A DNA stretch of 43,688 bases from Acidobacteriaceae bacterium (GTDB lineage Bacteria > Acidobacteriota > Terriglobia > Terriglobales > Acidobacteriaceae): contig JASHPJ010000125.1 of the NCBI GenBank assembly GCA_030038195.1, forward strand, positions 1 to 43,688, in the 5' to 3' direction. Positions 1-7,825 of this stretch are shown piece by piece. The notes below the pieces were generated by a model. The model made no database searches, had not been told where the DNA came from, and saw nothing but the letters and a program-made list of their open reading frames with translations. Every line of letters starts with the position of its first letter. The first letter of the stretch is position 1. Made by a program: the position numbers and the translations under genes.

Positions 1-1840
1 GGCCCTCGTACATGGCGCGGAAGGCTTCGTAGTTGGCCATCTGCGCCTTGCGCACGAAGTCGACGAGGTTGCGGATGGGACCGTAGCGGCCGGCAATCTC
101 TTCGCGATAGTCCTGCGCGCCGGAGTTGCCCTTGGCGAAGTCGTGCTCGGCCCAGTCGTCGTTGACGGACTCCCAGTCTTTCTTCGGCATCATGCCGTGG
201 ATGGATTCGAGCGTGGGCACGGAGACGCTGCCGGTTTCGGTCTTGAAATAGTCGTCGGTGACCTTGTAGAACTCGCGTGGCACGCGCCAGGAATACGGGC
301 CGTGCGAGCGGACGCCGGCGCCGTCGGTCGAGCTGGGCTGGTAACGGCGCGTGGGTTCAAGCTCGGCCAGCACTTTGCGCAGCGCGGCGTCAATCTCCGG
401 CGGAGGGTAGCCCTCGTTGCGCGCACACCATAACACGATGGAGGGGTGGTTGCGGTAGTGCAGAATCTTGTCGCGGACGTTGGCGATGTAGGTGTCGAGA
501 TCGGCGGGATTAGGGCCGTCGCCGGGGTTGGGCTGGAAGAACTCGTCCCACACCATGATGCCGTACTTGTCGCAGAGCTCGTAGAAATCTTCGCCGGTGC
601 TCTGGCCCACCCAGTTGCGGATCATGTTGAGGTTGGCGAGCTTGTGCAGCAGAATCTCGGCTTCGAGGCGGTCGCGTGGGATGCGCTTGAGCGCTTCGTC
701 CAGGCCCCAGTCGCCGCCGCGGATGAAGACGGGCACGCCGTTGACGGAGATGGTAAGCGTGTCAGTGCCGGGGACGCTGTAGCTGATTTTGCGAATGCCG
801 AAGTCGAGATCGTTGCTGTCGGAGACATTGCGGCCGGACTTGAAGTCAAGGTGCAGGCGATACAGATTCTGCGGGCCGTAGCCGTTGGGCCACCACAGGC
901 GCGGGCTGAGAATGTGCAGAGCCGGCGTGTTTTTGGGATCGAAGGTGATCTGCTGCTTCGCGTGCGGTGCAAGTTCGACGGGCTGGCTGAACTTGATGTT
1001 TTCGATCGCGCCTTCGAGCACGCCTTTCTGCGGCTGGTCCGTGCTGTTTTCAACCGTGGCCTGAACGCTTACGTCCGACGAATCGGTTTTGGGCAGAGGC
1101 AGATCGGTGGTGACGAGCGGATCTTTGACGAGCACCGGACCCGATGCCGAGAGAAAGACCTTTTGCCAGATGCCGGTGTCGCGGTCGCGGATGGCGGGAA
1201 TCCAGTCCCAGCCGATGGTGCAGAGAAAGGTGGGGCCGTCGATGGCGCTTTCGCCGCCGTTGGGTCCCATGCCGGCGCGCAAGGTGTGCTCGTGCGGCGC
1301 GCCGGGGTGTGGCTGCGGCGAGACTTCGACGGCGACGACGGCTTTTTTGCCGGGCTTGACCAGCGCAGTGATGTCGAAGTTGCCGCGGATGAAAGCGCCG
1401 CGGATGGTTCCAATCCGGGTACCGTTCACCCAGACGACAGCCGAGTAGTTGATGCCGTCAAAGTTGAGCCAGACGCTGTGGCGCTTGTAGGATTTGGGTA
1501 CTTCGACGACCGTGCGGTACCAGTACGAAGTGTGCACCAGGCTTTCGGGAATGATCTCGGGGCGGTTGTTTTCGCCGTAGAGCGGCTCGGGATAGACGCG
1601 GTTGTTGACCAGCGTGGTGAGCACGGTGCCGGGGACGGTGGCGGCGTACCATCCGGCAGTACTGAAAGCGGAAGAAGAAACTTCCGCACCCGGCTGCGTG
1701 GCCCTGGCAACATCCTGCAACTGCCAGCCCGCGTCAATGACGACGGGCTGCGGCGGCGCCGACGCGGCGTGGGCTGCGGCGGCGAGAGCTGATATCGTTA
1801 CCAGCATGAAGACTGACAAAACCCAGCGGCGAATATTCAA
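1..1840 (-). CDS. Glycoside hydrolase family 2 protein (beta-mannosidase / exo-glucosaminidase type), 3' end outside window
   Basis: Exported glycosidase that should hydrolyse beta-linked mannose, glucosamine or galactose residues from oligosaccharides. The reading frame is open from 1840 to the left edge (613 codons). An N-terminal jelly-roll domain is followed by Ig-like segments and the TIM barrel, with the motif WNGTRIG-like strand near residue 135, RNWVG and VWDEFFQP. The acid/base is in the NEGYPPP motif (N475, E476). The nucleophile lies beyond the edge or close to it. I chose a TTG start at 1840: it gives a textbook signal peptide (positively charged NIRRW, hydrophobic core, AHA cleavage site) and has AGAGG 8-9 bases upstream. 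An ATG at 1807 would remove the charged region. The gene is divergent from malQ. Family GH2 is secure; the exact substrate is not. Confidence 0.88.
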   Translation of the reverse strand, partial: MNIRRWVLSVFMLVTISALAAAAHAASAPPQPVVIDAGWQLQDVARATQPGAEVSSSAFSTAGWYAATVPGTVLTTLVNNRVYPEPLYGENNRPEIIPESLVHTSYWYRTVVEVPKSYKRHSVWLNFDGINYSAVVWVNGTRIGTIRGAFIRGNFDITALVKPGKKAVVAVEVSPQPHPGAPHEHTLRAGMGPNGGESAIDGPTFLCTIGWDWIPAIRDRDTGIWQKVFLSASGPVLVKDPLVTTDLPLPKTDSSDVSVQATVENSTDQPQKGVLEGAIENIKFSQPVELAPHAKQQITFDPKNTPALHILSPRLWWPNGYGPQNLYRLHLDFKSGRNVSDSNDLDFGIRKISYSVPGTDTLTISVNGVPVFIRGGDWGLDEALKRIPRDRLEAEILLHKLANLNMIRNWVGQSTGEDFYELCDKYGIMVWDEFFQPNPGDGPNPADLDTYIANVRDKILHYRNHPSIVLWCARNEGYPPPEIDAALRKVLAELEPTRRYQPSSTDGAGVRSHGPYSWRVPREFYKVTDDYFKTETGSVSVPTLESIHGMMPKKDWESVNDDWAEHDFAKGNSGAQDYREEIAGRYGPIRNLVDFVRKAQMANYEAFRAMYEG

Positions 1841-1958
1841 AGTCCGTTACCTCTGGCTTTCCTGAGATATTTTTTGCGGCTTGTACGCCGAACACAGGGA
1901 TTATAGTTGCACAAAGAGGGCGCGGCTGGCGCACCCTGCCTAGCCGCTGTGGAGACCG

Positions 1959-3533
1959 ATGGAATTCGAGCGCTCTTCCGGAGTCCTGCTGCACGTGAGC
2001 TCGCTGCCCTCCTATGGCGGGATCGGCGACCTTGGCCCCGCCGCGCACGAGTTTGTGGCCTTTCTGGCCGCTGCGAAACAGCACGTGTGGCAGGTGCTGC
2101 CCCTGTGCCCTACGGGATATGGCAACTCCCCGTATGCCAGCTCATCGGCCTTTGCGGGCAATCCCTACTTCATCAGCCTCGAATTTCTTGCCGACTGGGG
2201 ATGGATCGAGGGCGAGCGCATTGCAGGGCTGGCCGGCCGCGCAGGCGCTGTGGACTTCCACGAAGTGGAGTGGCGCAAGGTGCCGCTGCTCTATGAAGCC
2301 GCGGGCAACTTTCTGGATCGCGGACCACGCGAGCCGGCGCTGGCGCAGCAGTGGCATGAGTTCGAAGCGTTCTGCCACAAGGAAGCCTTCTGGCTGAACG
2401 ATTACGCGCTCTATGCCGAGCTGCGGCGGCAGTTCAACACGGGCGCGTGGAACGAGTGGCCCGATCCGCTGCGGCGGCGCGATCCGCAGGCGCTAGTCGA
2501 GGTGTATGACCTGAGCGGGCGCACGCTGGCGCAGGAGCAGGTGCTGCAGTTTGCATTTTCGCGGCAATGGAACCAGTTGCACGACGCGGCGGCGCGGCAC
2601 GGAATCCGCATCCTGGGCGATGTGGCCATCTTCGTCAATATGGATTCGGCTGATGTGTGGGTTCACCCCGGATTGTTCGAGCTGGACGACGACTTCAGGC
2701 CGGAGCGCGTGGCCGGCGTTCCTCCTGATTACTTTTCGGTGACCGGACAGCGGTGGGGCAATCCGCTGTACCGGTGGGACGTATTGTCGATGCGCGGCTT
2801 CGACTGGTGGATCGATCGCATCCGCCGGGCGGTGGAGCTGTATGACATCGTGCGGCTCGACCACTTCCGCGGCTTCGAGGCGTACTGGGCGATTCCCGCC
2901 GATGAAGAGACGGCGGTGAACGGCGATTGGGTGAAGGCGCCGGGACTGGAACTCTTCCGCGCGCTGGAGAGCGCGCTGGGACCACTTCCGCTGATAGCCG
3001 AAGACCTGGGGATGATTACCCCCGAAGTGGATGCGATACGCCGCGAACTGCGCATGCCGGGCATGAAGGTGATCCAGTTCGGCTTCAGCAGCAAGGACGG
3101 GCATGATCATCTGCCGCACCAGTACACGGCCGCAACGGTGGCCTATACGGGTACGCACGACAACGACACCACGCTGGGCTGGTGGAACACGGCGAGCCGG
3201 CACGAGCGCAGCGCGGTTGCGGCCTACACCGGCACAGAGCCCGGAGCAAGCCCGGTGTGGCCGCTGATCCGGGCCGTGGAGACCAGCCCGGCGCAGATCG
3301 CGGTGATTCCGGCACAGGACCTGCTGGAGCTGGGCCCAGAGGCGCGCATGAATACGCCGGCAGTGGCCGCAGGCAACTGGAGCTGGCGCGCGCCGGAACA
3401 TTGCTGGACACCGGAGCTGGCCGCGCGGCTGCACGCGCTGGCAGAGGCAACTGACCGCGACAACGATCCGCTGGGTCTGGTGGAGGAGAACCAGGAGAAC
3501 GAAGGCCAGGTGATGGACTCGGCGCAGGGCTGA
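1959..3533 (+). CDS. malQ: 4-alpha-glucanotransferase (GH77, amylomaltase)
   Basis: Cytoplasmic disproportionating enzyme that transfers maltosyl or longer 1,4-alpha-glucan segments between maltodextrins; part of glycogen/maltodextrin turnover. The protein is 524 residues, normal for the short bacterial form. The N-terminus has the family signature SGVLLHVSSLPS followed by GIGDLG. The catalytic residues are visible: nucleophile D301 in RLDHFRG, acid/base E348 in IAEDLG, and transition-state Asp D401 in GTHDND. GGAG lies about 6 bases before the ATG. It stands alone, divergent from the GH2 gene, and is separated from the convergent downstream phosphoesterase by a small inverted-repeat element. 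Confidence 0.96.
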   Translation: MEFERSSGVLLHVSSLPSYGGIGDLGPAAHEFVAFLAAAKQHVWQVLPLCPTGYGNSPYASSSAFAGNPYFISLEFLADWGWIEGERIAGLAGRAGAVDFHEVEWRKVPLLYEAAGNFLDRGPREPALAQQWHEFEAFCHKEAFWLNDYALYAELRRQFNTGAWNEWPDPLRRRDPQALVEVYDLSGRTLAQEQVLQFAFSRQWNQLHDAAARHGIRILGDVAIFVNMDSADVWVHPGLFELDDDFRPERVAGVPPDYFSVTGQRWGNPLYRWDVLSMRGFDWWIDRIRRAVELYDIVRLDHFRGFEAYWAIPADEETAVNGDWVKAPGLELFRALESALGPLPLIAEDLGMITPEVDAIRRELRMPGMKVIQFGFSSKDGHDHLPHQYTAATVAYTGTHDNDTTLGWWNTASRHERSAVAAYTGTEPGASPVWPLIRAVETSPAQIAVIPAQDLLELGPEARMNTPAVAAGNWSWRAPEHCWTPELAARLHALAEATDRDNDPLGLVEENQENEGQVMDSAQG

Positions 3534-3562
3534 TGCGCCGCTTCTTCGCAGCGTCCCGGAAC

Positions 3563-3712
3563 CTGTCTAAAAACTTGATGTTTTGAAAGGGCGACTGATT
3601 CAGTCTTATTCGGCATAGCTGAAGATCACCCCAGCAAGTCCGCAGCAGCGGAATCGCTTGCCGAGACCCCCGATGAAACCATGTCCTCTCAAAAAATCGA
3701 GTTTTTCAACAG
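3563..3712. mobile_element. MITE-like element, about 150 bp, with 30-bp terminal inverted repeats
   Basis: The left end (3563-3592, beginning CTGTCTAAAAACTTGAT) and the reverse complement of the right end (3683-3712, beginning CTGTTGAAAAACTCGAT) match at 24 of 30 positions. The interior carries small palindromes (GACTGATTCAGTC near 3593-3605, TCCGC-AGCA-GCGGA) and no credible coding sequence. It fills the gap between the convergent ends of malQ and the metallophosphoesterase gene. No clear target duplication is visible. It differs in its ends from the other elements of the window and lacks their common core. Confidence 0.6.
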
Positions 3713-3730
3713 CTTCTCAGAGATTTTGGG

Positions 3731-4645
3731 TCAGCCTGCGCGCAACGTGAGCAGCGAGATTTCGGGAGGACAGTCGAACCGGAATGGAACGCCCACCGTG
3801 CCCAGGCCGCGGTTCACGTAGAGTTGAAGATTCCCGAGCCGGAACCATCCCTCGACATATTTCCTGCCAAGCGGTGGAAGAGCAAGCGCGCCTACGATAG
3901 GCAGCCGTACCTGGCCGCCGTGGGTGTGGCCGCTGAGCATGAGGGATACGGTGCGGCCGGCGGGGTGGGTGAGCAGCCGGTCAGCGTAATCAGGCGCGTG
4001 ACACATGAGCACGACCGGCTCATCGGGAATGTTCCGGATGGATTCAGGAATAGCCAGATCAGGCGCCGGATGGCCCTCCACGGGGTCATCGACGCCGGCG
4101 AGCCAGAACCGCGCGCCGCCACGCTCGATGGGCAGTGATGTGTTTCTGAGCACGGTGATGGCATTGTCCGCCAGAGCCTCCATGACGATTTCCGCTCCCA
4201 CGTAGAGGTCGTGGTTGCCGAGCACGGCGTAGCGATACGGGCACTCGAGCTCGTTGAGGATGCCGGCGCATTGCTGTGCGGCGCCACGGGCAAATCTTCC
4301 CAATGCGCGAAACCTGTGCGTGCCGTGAATTCCGGTGACGAAGTCGCCGGTGAGAAACACGGTGTCGGGCTTCAACTGGTTGATACGGTTGACGGCATGG
4401 CGGAGGAAAAACGGCTCGGTATAGACGTCGAGATGAATGTCGCTGAGCTGCGCAATGCGCATGCCGTCGAATGTGGCGCGCAGGCCGGGGAGGTGAACAT
4501 CGGCACACGAAATCTCGAGGAAGTGGCGCTCGATCTCGCCGGCATAAAGCGCAAGACCAGCCGCGCCGGCGAGCGCAGTCCGCATGAGTTGACGCCGGGT
4601 GAACTTCGAGCCAATGGAAGAGCCGGAAACCGCCATTCTTTCCAT
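3731..4645 (-). CDS. Metallophosphoesterase, YkuE/YaeI type, probable Tat substrate
   Basis: Calcineurin-like phosphoesterase of 304 residues. All binuclear-metal motifs are in order: SDIHLD near residue 70, GDFVTG near 100, GNHD near 145, CHAPDY and GHTHGGQ near 245. The N-terminus has a twin-arginine-like signal (FTRRQLMRTALAGAAGLAL), so the protein is probably exported folded or anchored facing the periplasm. Relatives (YkuE, YaeI, LpxG group) act on phosphodiester bonds such as those of UDP-sugars or UDP-diacylglucosamine; the substrate here cannot be read from the sequence. An internal Met at residue 4 is an alternative start. It stands alone on its strand, convergent with malQ. Confidence 0.87.
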   Translation of the reverse strand: MERMAVSGSSIGSKFTRRQLMRTALAGAAGLALYAGEIERHFLEISCADVHLPGLRATFDGMRIAQLSDIHLDVYTEPFFLRHAVNRINQLKPDTVFLTGDFVTGIHGTHRFRALGRFARGAAQQCAGILNELECPYRYAVLGNHDLYVGAEIVMEALADNAITVLRNTSLPIERGGARFWLAGVDDPVEGHPAPDLAIPESIRNIPDEPVVLMCHAPDYADRLLTHPAGRTVSLMLSGHTHGGQVRLPIVGALALPPLGRKYVEGWFRLGNLQLYVNRGLGTVGVPFRFDCPPEISLLTLRAG

Positions 4646-4705
4646 GGTATCGAATCCGGAGAAGAAGACTCACGGCGGGTGGTGGGTTAGCTGAGTATTC
4701 CTATC

Positions 4706-4925
4706 CCTCAGGGGCTATTGACTTCTGCAAATGGAATGTCCCATGCCATGAGAGAGGCAACCGCAGATTCCGCCACGGCGGATCTTCGACCTTCGACTGC
4801 GTCCCGCTGCGCGGGACTTCGCTCAGGATGACAACCGGACATTCTTTATGCAGCAATCAATAAAGCCCCATTGATTAAAGCATTATTGATTTTGTGCGGC
4901 TTGATGTACGGGCTGAAGCCCGTAC
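4706..4925. repeat. Two-hairpin intergenic repeat (GGGGCTAAAGCCCC + GTACGGGCTGAAGCCCGTAC), interrupted by an insertion
   Basis: The left half, CCCTCAGGGGCTA (4706-4717), and right half, TAAAGCCCCATT (4861-4872), would form the same hairpin that is intact at 22661-22674. They are split by the element at 4718-4860. A second hairpin with 9-bp arms, GTACGGGCT-GA-AGCCCGTAC, lies at 4906-4925. The copy at 22655-22714 has the same order of two hairpins but different arm bases in the second. The remaining bases up to the ArsB-like gene (4926-5045) show no gene; GCTGAAG recurs once at 4931. This accounts for the gene-free stretch 4646-5045. Confidence 0.7.
4718..4860. mobile_element. MITE-like element, 143 bp, flanked by TA, inserted in the GGGGCTAAAGCCCC repeat
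   Basis: The terminal inverted repeats are about 24 bp: the left end starts TTGACTTCTGCAAATGG and the right end read inward starts TTGATTGCTGCATAAAG, both finishing GAATGTCC (19 of 24 match). TA at 4716-4717 and TA at 4861-4862 flank it. Removing the element and one TA restores GGGGC-TA-AAGCCCC, identical to the uninterrupted copy near 22661, so the insertion boundaries are well supported. TA duplication is typical of IS630/Tc1-mariner transposition. The interior holds the common core: ACCGCAG at 4760, a perfect hairpin GTCCCGC-TGC-GCGGGAC (4801-4817), then CTCAGGATGACA. It has no coding capacity. Confidence 0.75.
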
Positions 4926-5045
4926 CCTCCACGCTGAAGTCTGTATCCTCCAAACTGACCCACTACCTCACGGCGCACTGCAAAGGAGGACGCGCATCGG
5001 TCGCGCAGCGAAGCAAGATGCGCGAGCCTGATAGTCTGACGTTGC

Positions 5046-6317
5046 ATGCCGTTGGCCGCTGCTTTCCATGTTGTGCTGCTTGCAATTGTCGCGCTCAGCA
5101 TTTTCCTCATGCTGATTCGGCCGCGCGGCATCCAGGAGGTGTACTGGATCGGCAGCGGCGTTCTGCTGCTCGTCGCGCTGGGGCTGGTTCCCGTAAAGCT
5201 TGCGGGCAAAGCCGTCGCAGAGGGACTGGATGTTTACCTCTTCCTGGCCGGGATGATGATCCTCTCCGAATTGGCGCGCGAGCAAGGCGTCTTCGACTGG
5301 CTTTCTTCCGCGGCGATCCGGCATGCGCGCGGCTCCTGCGTGCGGCTGTTCACGCTGGTCTACGGGCTGGGCGCGCTGGTGACGGTGCTCATGTCAAACG
5401 ACGCAACGGCAGTGGTGCTGACGCCGGCGATTCTTGCGGCGATCCGCAAAGCAAAGGTCACTCCGTTGCCATACCTGTTTGCATGCGCGCTCATTGCCAA
5501 CGCCGCATCGTTCGCGCTGCCTATCTCCAACCCGGCGAACCTGGTGGTCTTCCGGCTGGGCATGCCGCCGCTGGGGCGATGGCTCGCGCTGTTCGGCGTG
5601 CCGTCGATTCTGTCGATTGCTACGACTTACGCGGTGATGCGCTTCGTCTTTCGCAGGGAGCTGGCGGACAGCATGGAAGATCACGTGGAAGCGCCGCTGA
5701 CGGCGAATGGAAAGCTGGTGGTTGCGGGGCTCGCACTCACGGTGGCGATCCTGCTGGCTGCGTCGGCAATGAACAAAGATCTGGGCCTGCCGACGTGCCT
5801 GGTCGCGGTAGTGATTACTGCACTGATCTCGATCAAGACGCGCACGGATCCGCGGATCTTTGCAAAGGAGATCAGTTGGGCAACGATTGCGCTGGTGGCC
5901 GGGCTGTTCATCCTGGTGGATGCGGTGGAGAGCGTAGGCGCGCTGCGCTTTACCGAAACGGCGCTGGCGTGGGCTGACCGACTCGGCGCCGCGCGTGGCG
6001 CGCTGATCACGGGCTTTGTGGTGGGCGTGGCCAACAACGTTGTGAACAACCTGCCGCTCGGATTGGTTGCCGCGCAGACAGTACAGGCAGCGCATGCCTC
6101 GCGGTTCATGGCTTCGGCCGTGCTGATCGGCGTGGACCTGGGACCCAATCTTTCGGTAAGCGGATCGCTGGCGACGATCCTCTGGCTGATTGCGCTGCGC
6201 AGGGAAAAGCTGCACGTGAGCTACTGGATGTTTCTACGGGTTGGCGTGATTGCGATGCCGGTAGCGCTGTTTGCCGCCCTCTGCGGCGCGGCGCTGATGC
6301 AGTGGATGGCTCGCTGA
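5046..6317 (+). CDS. ArsB-like ion permease (ArsB/NhaD, IT superfamily)
   Basis: Inner-membrane transporter of 423 residues with about 10-12 hydrophobic helices, close to the usual length of ArsB (about 429). The re-entrant regions characteristic of the arsenite/SLC13-like fold are visible: SNDATAVVLTPAIL near residue 118, ANAASFALPISNPANL near 150, and their counterpart NNVVNNLPLGLVA near 330. ArsB exports arsenite or antimonite using the proton gradient. No arsR, arsC or arsA is next to it, so the substrate is inferred only from family resemblance. There is no clear ribosome binding site before the ATG. The gene is convergent with the RND operon, with only 32 bases between. Confidence 0.85.
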   Translation: MPLAAAFHVVLLAIVALSIFLMLIRPRGIQEVYWIGSGVLLLVALGLVPVKLAGKAVAEGLDVYLFLAGMMILSELAREQGVFDWLSSAAIRHARGSCVRLFTLVYGLGALVTVLMSNDATAVVLTPAILAAIRKAKVTPLPYLFACALIANAASFALPISNPANLVVFRLGMPPLGRWLALFGVPSILSIATTYAVMRFVFRRELADSMEDHVEAPLTANGKLVVAGLALTVAILLAASAMNKDLGLPTCLVAVVITALISIKTRTDPRIFAKEISWATIALVAGLFILVDAVESVGALRFTETALAWADRLGAARGALITGFVVGVANNVVNNLPLGLVAAQTVQAAHASRFMASAVLIGVDLGPNLSVSGSLATILWLIALRREKLHVSYWMFLRVGVIAMPVALFAALCGAALMQWMAR

Positions 6318-6349
6318 GTTGTGACTGCCAGGCAGCCTGCCGGGTCTGC

Positions 6350-7825
6350 TTACGGATTCTGCGGAAGCTGCCGGGCATTCCAGCCGCCGCCGAGGGCTTT
6401 GACAAGCAACACGCTGGCCTGGTAGCGGCGGCGCGCAATCTCGATCTCGTTGCGCTCGTTTGCGAGCAGCGCGGTCTGCCAGGTGATGACCTGCAGGTAG
6501 TTATCCACGCCTTCCTGGTAACGCGTGTTAAAGAGGTCGAGAGACTGCTGCGCCGAAGCGGTGGCGTCCTGCTGCTGGTGCGCTTCGACCTCAAGGTTGT
6601 GCAGCGCGCTCAGGTTGTCTTCCACCTGCTGAAACGCGGTGAGCGTGGTCTGGCGATAGGCAGCGACGGTCGCATCGTATTGCGCGCGGGCCTGGCCTGA
6701 TGCGGCACGGCGGCGGCCGTTGTCAAAGAGCGTCTGCGAGAGCGTGGGGCCGACGGCGAAGAAGCGGCTGGGCCAGTCGAACCAGTTGAGCGCCGATGTG
6801 CCGAGGAAGCCCGCAGCAGCGGAGAGTGAAAGCGTGGGATAAAATGCCGCGCGCGCGATGCCGATCTGCTCGTTGGCTGCGGCCATGCTGCGCTCGGCTG
6901 AGGCAATGTCTGGCCGGCGCTCAAGAAGCTGCGAGGGCAGCACGCCGGGGGTGGCAGGAATGGCGGGTGCATCGACGGTGAGGGGCGCAGGCGGCAGCGT
7001 GAACGCCGAGGGCGGCTTACCGATGAGCACGGCGATGGCGTGCTCATACGCGGCGCGCTCGAGATCGACGTCCGTCTCCTGCACCTGCGTGGCCTGGAGC
7101 TGCGTGCGCGCTTCGGTCACGTCGGACAAAGGCGATGCGCCGCCGGTGTAGCGGTCCTCAGTAAGCGTGAGCGCGCTTTGAAAGGCGGCGACGGTTTCAT
7201 CGAGGAGCTTATGCTGCGCGTCGGCGGCGCGCAGGTTGAAGTAGTCCACGGCAAGCTCGGCGTGAAGCGAGAGACGCGCGGTGGCAACGTCAGCCGCGGA
7301 GGCCTGCGCCTGCTCGCGCGCCTGCGCAACGGTGCGGCGCACGCGGCCCCACAGATCGATTTCGTAGTCGAGATCGAAGGGGAGATTGAAATCGCCCTGG
7401 CCGGCGTTGGATCCGGAGATGTTGATGTATGGCTGATGATTCGAGTCGCGTACAGCGCCGATGGCAGGTGCGGTACCGACGGCCGGGGCTTCTGCGGCGC
7501 GGTTGAAGCGGATGGCGGCGCGCGCGGCGTTGAAGCTGGCCTCGGCTTCTTTGAGCGTCTGGTTAGAGGGATCGACTTGCGCTTCGAGCGCGTTAAGCTG
7601 CGGATCGTTGAAGAGCGTCCACCAGTCGCCTTTCAACTGCGCGTCGCCGGGCTGCGCGGGCTCCCAGCCATCCTGCGCATTGAAGTTGGTGGGCAACGGC
7701 TCTTTGAAGGCAGGCGCAAGCGGCGCCGCGGGGCGCACGTATTCCGGGCCGACACGGCAGCCGGTGACGGCAAAAGCAGCCGCGGCTAAGACAACCGCCG
7801 CGCGTGCGAAGAGCGCAGTCTTCAT
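6350..7825 (-). CDS. RND efflux outer-membrane factor, NodT/OprM family lipoprotein
   Basis: Outer-membrane exit duct of the tripartite efflux pump encoded just upstream. It is 491 residues with a lipoprotein signal (AAAFAVTGC, Cys at about residue 23), then PEYVRPAAP, typical of the family. Two related halves of long amphipathic helices follow (for example EAEASFNAARAAIRF and ARAQYDATVAAYRQTTLTAFQQVEDNLSAL-like segments), as expected for a TolC-type trimer. Its ATG overlaps the adaptor stop codon by 4 bases (ATGA), so the three pump genes are translationally coupled. It is the last gene of the operon. Confidence 0.94.
   Translation of the reverse strand: MKTALFARAAVVLAAAAFAVTGCRVGPEYVRPAAPLAPAFKEPLPTNFNAQDGWEPAQPGDAQLKGDWWTLFNDPQLNALEAQVDPSNQTLKEAEASFNAARAAIRFNRAAEAPAVGTAPAIGAVRDSNHQPYINISGSNAGQGDFNLPFDLDYEIDLWGRVRRTVAQAREQAQASAADVATARLSLHAELAVDYFNLRAADAQHKLLDETVAAFQSALTLTEDRYTGGASPLSDVTEARTQLQATQVQETDVDLERAAYEHAIAVLIGKPPSAFTLPPAPLTVDAPAIPATPGVLPSQLLERRPDIASAERSMAAANEQIGIARAAFYPTLSLSAAAGFLGTSALNWFDWPSRFFAVGPTLSQTLFDNGRRRAASGQARAQYDATVAAYRQTTLTAFQQVEDNLSALHNLEVEAHQQQDATASAQQSLDLFNTRYQEGVDNYLQVITWQTALLANERNEIEIARRRYQASVLLVKALGGGWNARQLPQNP

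Noticed and set aside
446..1792. 448-codon open frame on the plus strand
   Set aside because: It lies wholly opposite the GH2 gene, which has clear motifs; the frame is a by-product of high GC codon usage.
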